From the NCBI GenBank assembly GCA_021443065.1, contig JABUUR010000105.1, positions 1 to 5,965 of the forward strand: DNA of 5,965 bases, given 5' to 3'. Below, one piece after another: positions 1-4,988 of the stretch. The stretch is from Fibrobacter sp. (GTDB lineage Bacteria > Fibrobacterota > Fibrobacteria > Fibrobacterales > Fibrobacteraceae). The notes under the pieces are model-generated. The model was not told where the DNA came from. It saw nothing but the letters and a program-made list of their open reading frames with translations, and ran no database searches. Each line of letters starts with the position of its first letter. Positions within the stretch are counted from its first letter, which is position 1. Position numbers and translations under genes: made by a program.

Positions 1-62
1 GTCATCCCGGGCTTGACCCGGGATCTCCCTTGCATTGTCATCCCGGGCTTGACCCGGGATCT
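1..62. repeat. Two direct copies of a 26-bp palindromic intergenic repeat
   Basis: Two identical 26-bp units occupy 1-26 and 37-62, separated by a 10-bp spacer (27-36). Each unit contains a perfect 8-bp inverted repeat, ATCCCGGG / CCCGGGAT (4-11 with 17-24, and 40-47 with 53-60), around the 5-nt loop CTTGA, so each can form a stable hairpin. The first copy starts at the window edge, so the array may extend to the left. The form resembles the short GC-rich palindromic repeats found dispersed between genes in many bacteria. Whether this one is dispersed through the genome cannot be seen here. It could act as a transcript-end structure for an upstream gene, but no T-run follows either hairpin. 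Confidence 0.85.
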
Positions 63-119
63 ACTTGAAGCGGCATTATTTGTCGTGTTGAAATTCTACA
101 TTACCATAAGAAAACTGAA

Positions 120-125
120 AAGGAG
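120..125 (+). promoter_or_regulatory. Strong Shine-Dalgarno site for the FtsZ-like gene
   Basis: AAGGAG lies 6 nt before the ATG at 132. This is a near-consensus ribosome binding site at ideal spacing. It matters because it shows that the short FtsZ-like protein has its own translation start rather than being a broken 3' end of a longer ftsZ. Confidence 0.8.
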
Positions 126-131
126 TTTCTT

Positions 132-575
132 ATGAACGATGAAAAAATCAAGGTCCATGTGGAAATCGAAGATATAAAACTGCGTCTGGATGCCACGGAA
201 GGTATGCTGGGCGAAGGGGTGACTAAACTGGAAACCGCAATCAACCAACGGGGGTTAATTTATTTGGACGTTCGTGATGTCCGAGCCCTGTTCAAGGACT
301 GTTCCTCTCTGAAATTTGAAAAGATGGTAATGAAAAATACCGAGTGGAATGACGCTTGCAAGGTGGCTGCCCAGGGCTTGCTTGGTCAAGGCAATGCGCT
401 GATTTTATTGGAGCACGGAGAGGGTTTTTCCCTTACGAAATACAATGAGATTATGGAGTGCTTCTTCGAGGCCTCGGAAAATCACAACGGTGAAGGCCCG
501 ATGTTTTTGTTTTCCGATCATCTTGTGCCTGCCAATGGTGGGGACTGCATTGCCTATGTCTGGATAGGTCAGTGA
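132..575 (+). CDS. FtsZ-like protein lacking the GTPase domain (H7, T7 loop and C-terminal domain only)
   Basis: 147-aa predicted cytoplasmic protein with no signal peptide or membrane segment. Residues 20-55 align without gaps, by eye, to the end of FtsZ helix H7 and the T7 loop. GLIYLDVRDV (41-50) matches E. coli GLMNVDFADV, so D46 and D49 correspond to catalytic D209 and D212, while N207 is replaced by Y44. Residues about 68-84 resemble the helix before the FtsZ C-terminal sandwich. Residues 87-146 follow its strand-helix-strand-strand pattern (NALILLEHGEGFSLTKYNEI; PMFLFSDHLV; CIAYVWIG, like FtsZ RVTVVATG). The N-terminal Rossmann domain with the GGGTGTG loop is absent, and so is the C-terminal tail peptide that binds FtsA and ZipA. 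ATG132 has a strong ribosome binding site, and only 131 bp, mostly repeats, precede it. The gene appears monocistronic. The role is unknown; modulation of FtsZ assembly is an inference. The homology is my alignment from memory, not a search. Confidence 0.68.
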   Translation: MNDEKIKVHVEIEDIKLRLDATEGMLGEGVTKLETAINQRGLIYLDVRDVRALFKDCSSLKFEKMVMKNTEWNDACKVAAQGLLGQGNALILLEHGEGFSLTKYNEIMECFFEASENHNGEGPMFLFSDHLVPANGGDCIAYVWIGQ

Positions 576-628
576 TATTTCCTTGCGTAAGTGTGCGGGT
601 TTTAGAATGTCCATCTCATTAAGTTCGT

Positions 629-656
629 TGAACAGTAGCCACTGTTTCAATTGAAA
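629..656. promoter_or_regulatory. Hairpin and 12-bp palindrome upstream of the GH53 gene
   Basis: AACAGT (631-636) and ACTGTT (641-646) form a 6-bp stem with an AGCC loop. The perfect palindrome TTTCAATTGAAA (645-656) overlaps its right arm. Both lie about 60-80 bp upstream of the galactanase start, in the 137-bp gap between genes. The position would suit a transcription-factor site controlling the carbohydrate-active enzyme gene, or a weak transcript end for the preceding gene. No T-run follows and no convincing -35/-10 pair is seen, so the role is a guess. Confidence 0.3.
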
Positions 657-712
657 ATTTATGGATAAAAAGACGCTCTCAAATTGACTATATTTACAGC
701 GGATGGTAAAAA

Positions 713-2113
713 ATGAATAAACTTTTAGGGTGTCTTTTTTTTGCAAACGCGGTAGGCTTTTCGATGATGCTTGCCGCCTGTTCGCAAACCCCTTCCGGGG
801 CAGGGTCTTCTGCGGAGGACGCTTTCTCGTCGGCGGAAGTTCCTATGTCTTCTGCAGATGAATTTCCGTTCTCGTCTTCAATCAGTGTTCCGATTTCATC
901 GGCGGATAAACCGCTTTCTTCAAGCTGCGAACCAGGCTCCTCTGATTCTTTCAGCCCGCAATCTTCTTCGGTTATGGATTCCCCTCATTCCTCCAGCGTG
1001 AAGCCTCCCCGCAGTTCTTCTTCTGCTTTGCCTTCTGCTCCCCAGTATGCAAAAATCTTGGGTGCAGATGTTTCCCAGATGCAGGAATACGAGGCAAGGG
1101 GCGTTCGGGTCCTTGACGTGGATGGAACTCCCAAGGATATTTTCGAGGTCCTTCGCAATCATGGCTTCAACTATATCCGTCTCAAGACATTTGTGAGTCC
1201 CGGTGCCAAATATGGTTACGCCGTCAGCGGATGCGACCAGGGCTCAGGTACCTTCGGGCCGAATGTGGAACCCTTCGGGGATAAAGACCACGTGGTTGCC
1301 TATGCCAAGAGGGCCAAGGCCGCAGGGTTTAAACTTTTGCTGGATTTCCATTATAGTGACAACTGGGCCGATCCAGGTAAGCAGATCATTCCAGAACGAT
1401 GGCGTAACGTCGGTTCTTCCAATGAAATGGCGGACTCCGTTTACAGTTACACCAAGGATGTGATGAATGCCTTGAAAGAGGCCGGCGCGCTGCCGGAAAT
1501 GGTGCAAATCGGAAACGAAATTACAAACGGGATGCTTCGTGAAATTCCTTCCGGTGGCACGGATTGCTGGGGCAACAATGTGACTGCCGCAAACTCCGCA
1601 GTCAGCGGTGTCATGAGCAGCGATGTGGGCCGCGACAATACAGCCAAGTATCTTGCCGCGGGGGCCCGCGCCGTGAAGGAATTTTCCAAGGACATCAAGA
1701 CGGTATTCCATATCGAAAGCCCCCACAAGACATCGACGATGGAATGGTGGCTAAAGACCATTATTGCTGAGCGCAAGGTTGTACCCGACGTGATGGCTTT
1801 TTCTGCCTACACAGCCTACGAGCACGGTAATCCCGATTCCTGGAAAACTTTGATGACCAATCTGGGGAAAACCTACGGAAACCTGGAATTTCTTATTGCC
1901 GAATACAATGGCGCGCAGACTAAGGACGGCTACAATTTTGATGGATCTCGCGTTAGGACGGTCCAGATCATGGAACAGGTCCCACGTGGCCTGGGTGCTT
2001 TTATCTGGGAGCCGGAACGTTCTGGAGCATGGGGAACATCCATGTTCGATTGGGAGGGTAACGACCTGAAGGCAAACCAGAGGGCCTTTGACGAATACAA
2101 GGTGCTGTTCTAG
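713..2113 (+). CDS. GH53 endo-beta-1,4-galactanase, surface lipoprotein with serine-rich linker
   Basis: 466 aa. Predicted arabinogalactan endo-beta-1,4-galactosidase, cleaving beta-1,4-galactan side chains of pectin (rhamnogalacturonan I). Residues 1-22 are a lipoprotein signal peptide with lipobox LAAC, giving lipidated Cys23. Residues 24-110 are a low-complexity linker rich in Ser with Pro, Ala and acidic residues. The GH53 barrel spans about 112-466. DFHYSDNWADPGKQ (211-224) is the family signature. Glu269 in VQIGNE is the expected acid/base and Glu397 in LIAEYNG the expected nucleophile. GAFIWEP (428-434) and MFDWEGNDLKANQRAF (444-459) match the usual C-terminal part of the barrel. The sequence after the nucleophile (YNGAQ) departs from the more common TGYPW-type motif. 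No carbohydrate-binding module is seen. ATG713 has only a weak Shine-Dalgarno (GGATGG, 701-706), but it gives an ideal signal peptide. No transporter or regulator is adjacent. Confidence 0.93.
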   Translation: MNKLLGCLFFANAVGFSMMLAACSQTPSGAGSSAEDAFSSAEVPMSSADEFPFSSSISVPISSADKPLSSSCEPGSSDSFSPQSSSVMDSPHSSSVKPPRSSSSALPSAPQYAKILGADVSQMQEYEARGVRVLDVDGTPKDIFEVLRNHGFNYIRLKTFVSPGAKYGYAVSGCDQGSGTFGPNVEPFGDKDHVVAYAKRAKAAGFKLLLDFHYSDNWADPGKQIIPERWRNVGSSNEMADSVYSYTKDVMNALKEAGALPEMVQIGNEITNGMLREIPSGGTDCWGNNVTAANSAVSGVMSSDVGRDNTAKYLAAGARAVKEFSKDIKTVFHIESPHKTSTMEWWLKTIIAERKVVPDVMAFSAYTAYEHGNPDSWKTLMTNLGKTYGNLEFLIAEYNGAQTKDGYNFDGSRVRTVQIMEQVPRGLGAFIWEPERSGAWGTSMFDWEGNDLKANQRAFDEYKVLF

Positions 2114-2116
2114 AGC

Positions 2117-2143
2117 GGTTTCAGTGAGACTTTACTAGAAACC
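2117..2143 (+). terminator. Possible weak transcript-end hairpin after the GH53 gene
   Basis: GGTTTC-AGT (2117-2125) pairs with ACT-a-GAAACC (2134-2143): 9 bp with one bulged A and an 8-nt loop, starting 4 nt after the GH53 stop codon. A competing stem, ACTTTA / TAAAGT (2129-2134 with 2145-2150), overlaps it. No T-run follows directly; the nearest is TTTTT at 2163-2167. This is therefore not a typical intrinsic terminator, though it is the only candidate for separating galactanase transcription from the aromatic gene cluster. Confidence 0.3.
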
Positions 2144-2181
2144 CTAAAGTTTGCCAGGGGAGTTTTTCTAATTTTCATCTT

Positions 2182-2436
2182 ATGGAAATTGAAGATTGGC
2201 GCAATCGTATTGACGAACTGAATGGTGAAATCATAGCCCTTTTGAATAAGCGGGCTACCTATGCCACCGAAATCGGAAAATTGAAGAAGGCCAGGGGCTT
2301 GCCTGTCTTTGACGCTGCCCGCGAGCAGGCAGTTTTGGAACGCGTGGCTTCCATGACCCGGGGGCCTTTGACTCCCGAATCTATCAAGAGCATTTTTCAG
2401 GCAATCATGATAGAAACCCGCAAGGTGGAGGATTAG
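2182..2436 (+). CDS. aroQ: Chorismate mutase, AroQ class (stand-alone)
   Basis: 84 aa, the usual length of a single-domain all-helical AroQ chorismate mutase. It converts chorismate to prephenate, the branch point for phenylalanine and tyrosine, in the cytoplasm as a dimer. Aligned by eye to the E. coli P-protein mutase domain, the active-site residues are present: R7 (R11), R24 (R28), K35 (K39), D44 (D48), R47 (R51) and E48 (E52). T79 replaces S84, and E83 sits at the Q88 position, a substitution also seen in the yeast enzyme. No other usable start exists: R7 is needed and the next in-frame Met is residue 58. The start is oddly weak, because the only purine-rich stretch (AGGGGAG, 2156-2162) is 19 nt away. 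This is the first gene of the cluster, separated by 1 nt from tyrA, which performs the next step. Confidence 0.93.
   Translation: MEIEDWRNRIDELNGEIIALLNKRATYATEIGKLKKARGLPVFDAAREQAVLERVASMTRGPLTPESIKSIFQAIMIETRKVED
2427..2431 (+). promoter_or_regulatory. Shine-Dalgarno site for tyrA inside the chorismate mutase gene
   Basis: GGAGG lies in the last codons of the mutase gene, 6 nt before the tyrA ATG at 2438. It fixes the tyrA start and supports translational coupling of the two genes. Confidence 0.8.
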
Positions 2437-2437
2437 A

Positions 2438-3586
2438 ATGCAACGCATTACTCTCGTGGGTTTTGGTCTTTTGGCAAGTTCCATCGCCGCGGCAATCAAA
2501 CAGGCCAAACTGCCTACCGTTATCCGTGCCGTCAGTTCCCCGTCTACGTTGGACCGCGCACGGGAAATGAATATTGCCGACGAATTTTTTGGTTACGAAA
2601 ATCCGGAGCAGTGGGCTGCTGATTCTGACATCATCCTGCTGTGTTCCCCGATTCTCCACATCCTAAAGACCATCGATGCCTTGTCGGCGGTGAAATTGCC
2701 TACCGTTGCAGAGGGCGGCAAGCGCATCCTGGTCAGCGATATTGGCAGCACCAAGGTGGAAATTTGCAAGGCGGGTTCCAAACTTCCGTCGTCCTTTTGT
2801 TTTGTTGGGAGCCACCCCATGGCGGGCTCTGAAAAGCGGACCCTGGAGTACAACGACCCCTCCATTTTCGAAAACGCCTACTGGTTCGTGTGCCCGCCCG
2901 AGGGTGTTGAAGAATCGGCCTACAAGCCGCTGTTGCAATTGATTTCCTTTTTGGGGGCGAACGCCGTGGTTTTCCCGCCGCAACATCATGACATGACCAT
3001 GGCCTGGGTGAGCCACATGCCCCAGATGTTGAGTTCCACCTTGGCGGCAAGCCTTCCGGAACGTCTTGTGGAAAACAACTACCAGCATTACGCCGGTCGC
3101 GCCTTCAGGGACATGACCCGCATTGCAGCCTCCGGCTGGAACATGTGGCACGATATTGCGGTCACCAACCGCCAAGAGACCGTGCGGGCCCTTCGCGAAG
3201 TGCGCGATGGTGTCGACAAGACCATTGACGCCCTGGATTCCTTGAACGTTGTCTGCAACGGGATACCCGCCGCCGATGATTGCTCGGCGAAACTGGAGGC
3301 TGTGTTCAAGTCGGGTAACGACAACCGTGCAAGCCTTTTTGTGCCTGGCCGCAATGCCGCAGGCGCGTTTTCCGAAATTACGGTGCCGCTGAAAGATGTC
3401 CCGGGGGCGGTGCTCAAGGTGCTGCAACCCTTGGCCGATGCGGGATTGAATATCCGCGACATAGAATTGATGAAGGTCCGCGAAAACATCGCCGGGACCT
3501 TGCTCCTTGCCTTCAAGACCCATGAGGAGGCTTTGCGCGCAGTGCAGATCCTGGGTCTGCTGGATTACGAAGTCAAGGAACGTTAG
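2438..3586 (+). CDS. tyrA: TyrA: prephenate/arogenate dehydrogenase with C-terminal ACT domain
   Basis: 382 aa. Oxidative decarboxylation of prephenate to 4-hydroxyphenylpyruvate, or of arogenate to tyrosine. The Rossmann domain begins at once with the glycine loop VGFGLLASS (7-15). SDIGSTK (100-106), GSHPMAGSE (124-132), HHDMTMAWVSHMPQM (183-197) and FRDMTRIA (223-230) are TyrA hallmarks; H126, H193 and R228 are expected substrate-site residues. The helical dimerisation domain runs to about 295. Residues about 310-382 form an ACT domain (ITVPLKDVPGAVLKVLQPLA, then NIRDIELMK), which suggests feedback control by an aromatic amino acid. Two details are unusual. The end of the second beta strand is AVSS (31-34), without the acidic residue that normally selects NAD. 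The common SHxPH motif is SHMPQ. Both recall the NADP- and arogenate-using cyanobacterial type. Cofactor and substrate preference are inferences. Confidence 0.93.
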   Translation: MQRITLVGFGLLASSIAAAIKQAKLPTVIRAVSSPSTLDRAREMNIADEFFGYENPEQWAADSDIILLCSPILHILKTIDALSAVKLPTVAEGGKRILVSDIGSTKVEICKAGSKLPSSFCFVGSHPMAGSEKRTLEYNDPSIFENAYWFVCPPEGVEESAYKPLLQLISFLGANAVVFPPQHHDMTMAWVSHMPQMLSSTLAASLPERLVENNYQHYAGRAFRDMTRIAASGWNMWHDIAVTNRQETVRALREVRDGVDKTIDALDSLNVVCNGIPAADDCSAKLEAVFKSGNDNRASLFVPGRNAAGAFSEITVPLKDVPGAVLKVLQPLADAGLNIRDIELMKVRENIAGTLLLAFKTHEEALRAVQILGLLDYEVKER

Positions 3587-3611
3587 TAAAGGTCAACGAA
3601 CGCTGATAAAG
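3572..3611 (+). repeat. Imperfect 20-bp tandem duplication across the tyrA stop
   Basis: Units 3572-3591 and 3592-3611 are adjacent and match at 16 of 20 positions. Each begins GTCAA and ends TAAAG. The first carries the last TyrA codons and the tandem stops TAG-TAA. The second carries TGA-TAA and supplies the TAAAGG ribosome-binding sequence (3607-3612), 8 nt before the next gene's ATG at 3621. It looks like a local duplication that created the present spacer. Confidence 0.6.
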
Positions 3612-3620
3612 GATTTTACG

Positions 3621-4985
3621 ATGGATTTTTTGCTGAACCCGGACCGCGAACGCATGGACCTCTCGCTTGTGATGGCGCTGCTTGTGAATGGCCGCACCGT
3701 CCTTGAAGATTTCGCCTGGGCTTCCGATAGCAAGTCCTTTGCCGAGGCGCTCAAGGAGTTTGGGCTGAATTACGAAATCCAAGGCCATCAACTGGTGTTG
3801 ACTGGCCTTGGTTTCCAGTACCGATTGCCGTCGATGCTCCCCATGGAATTTAGCGAATCACGAAACGTGATGCTTTGGACGCTTGCCTCCAAGGACGTGG
3901 AGCAGATTTATACTTTTGCCGCCGATGAAGACGAGGCGGGTATTGCAAAAGTCGATGCCGCGAAGTCCCTGCTGCAATCCTATTTCAAGGTGAATACCGT
4001 TTCCGATGAACCCGCCAAGTTTACCTTTACCTTTGCGCCCGAAGATCCTGCAATCAAGAAGGACTCCCTGGGCAATGTGGCCTACATTATGCGCAACCGT
4101 TTGCTGTTGCGGAACCTGGTGAACTACGGTTATATCTCCTTCGAAGAAAAATCTACAGTTCACGACCAGCTGACAAAGATGCTCATGTATTTCGGTGTGA
4201 ACTTGAAATACGAGGGCCGCGGCATGGACCAGTTGACGGAACTGGAACGTCGCATGATGATGGCCCGAGGCCAGAAAGTCGAACGGACCCAGTTTACGGA
4301 ACTTGCCGAGACCAAGGTGATTACCGCGCGGGAATACTTTATTCCTGGCGACACCACCGAGGCGGTGGCACTGGTGCTCTTGGCAACCATCGGTAACCTG
4401 CCCAAGAACGCCTGCATCGCCATCAAGAACGTTGATTTGAATTCCAGCCGGGCAGGAGCCCTTACATGCTTGAAACGCATGGGCGCAAGTTTTGAAACCG
4501 TAAGCCGTCGGGAACGGTTCGGCGATGTCTATGGCGATATCGAGGCGTTTCCCCTTGTTTCCGGGAAGCGCCTGCAGGGTAGGCGTTTTTCTGAAGATGC
4601 AATCGCTACGGGCTTGGAGGAGTTCCCTTTCCTTGCGGTGGCGGCCTGTTTTGCCGAAGGGGAGACCATTTTACGGTTGCCCAAGGAAATCCGACAGAAA
4701 ATGCGACCGGTAAACGAACGGCTGGCAGAGAATCTTCGCAAGACAGGGGCCGAGGTTGGAGTCTACGACGACGGCCTTGTGATTCGCGGCCTGGAAACCG
4801 TGGTGAACGGAAATGACTTTGACGGTGGCGACTCTGCGGCCATGGGACTTGCCTTGAGCGTGCTGTCCATCGCCTTGCAGAACAAGGAACCTGTGGCCAA
4901 CTGCGAAATTGTGGAAAAGGTTTATCCGGGTATTCTGGAAAAACTGAACCAGGCAAGTTCCATCGTTGTCGAGAAGGGTGAATAA
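3621..4985 (+). CDS. Divergent EPSP synthase (AroA)-fold protein, probably catalytically degenerate
   Basis: 454 aa, near the usual AroA length of about 430. The reading frame is open upstream to 3507, inside tyrA, but ATG3621 has a ribosome binding site and begins where AroA proteins begin. The fold is recognisable in the second half: IPGDTTEA (241-248; AroA PGDxSSA), LNSSRAGALTCLKRMGA (273-289; NPxRxGxxxxLxxMGA), EEFPFLAVAACFAEGETI (333-350; DEIPxLAxAAxFAEGxT) and the KEIRQK helix with NLRKTGAEV (371-379). Catalytic positions are mostly lost. By eye against E. coli: K22 is R9, S23 is E10, R27 is L14, the NAGT loop (N94, G96) is replaced around 79-82, R124 has no clear equivalent, D313 is E333, E341 is M361, R344 is V364 and the DHR motif is GDSA. 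K360 (K340) and K433 (K411) remain. Normal EPSP synthesis is therefore unlikely. A regulatory or structural role, or another reaction, is possible. It lies between tyrA and nadK. Confidence 0.8.
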   Translation: MDFLLNPDRERMDLSLVMALLVNGRTVLEDFAWASDSKSFAEALKEFGLNYEIQGHQLVLTGLGFQYRLPSMLPMEFSESRNVMLWTLASKDVEQIYTFAADEDEAGIAKVDAAKSLLQSYFKVNTVSDEPAKFTFTFAPEDPAIKKDSLGNVAYIMRNRLLLRNLVNYGYISFEEKSTVHDQLTKMLMYFGVNLKYEGRGMDQLTELERRMMMARGQKVERTQFTELAETKVITAREYFIPGDTTEAVALVLLATIGNLPKNACIAIKNVDLNSSRAGALTCLKRMGASFETVSRRERFGDVYGDIEAFPLVSGKRLQGRRFSEDAIATGLEEFPFLAVAACFAEGETILRLPKEIRQKMRPVNERLAENLRKTGAEVGVYDDGLVIRGLETVVNGNDFDGGDSAAMGLALSVLSIALQNKEPVANCEIVEKVYPGILEKLNQASSIVVEKGE

Positions 4986-4988
4986 CTT

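Noticed and set aside
1..62. CRISPR array
   Set aside because: There are only two repeats, with a 10-bp spacer and a near-perfect palindromic repeat. CRISPR spacers are usually about 26-40 bp and no cas gene is present.
80..107. Promoter TTGTCG (80-85) / TACCAT (102-107) before the FtsZ-like gene
   Set aside because: The match to sigma-70 consensus is poor (16-bp spacing, weak -10), so it is not listed as a feature, although a promoter must lie in or near 63-119 if the gene is transcribed alone.
132..575. Pseudogene: 3' remnant of a full ftsZ
   Set aside because: A strong ribosome binding site, a clean ATG, an intact frame and a non-FtsZ polar N-terminus suggest an independent gene. The 131 bp upstream hold repeats and non-coding sequence rather than remnants of the GTPase domain.
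684..712. Promoter with TTGACT (684-689) as the -35 box for the GH53 gene
   Set aside because: A -10 box at normal spacing would be TAAAAA at 707-712, directly against the start codon, leaving no leader for a ribosome binding site.
2663..3523. 286-codon open frame on the minus strand opposite tyrA
   Set aside because: It is entirely antisense to tyrA, whose motifs are unambiguous, and shows no domain or convincing ribosome binding site.
3507..3620. N-terminal extension of the AroA-like protein overlapping the tyrA 3' end
   Set aside because: The added 38 residues are read out of frame from the TyrA ACT domain. ATG3621 has a good ribosome binding site and starts where AroA-family proteins start.
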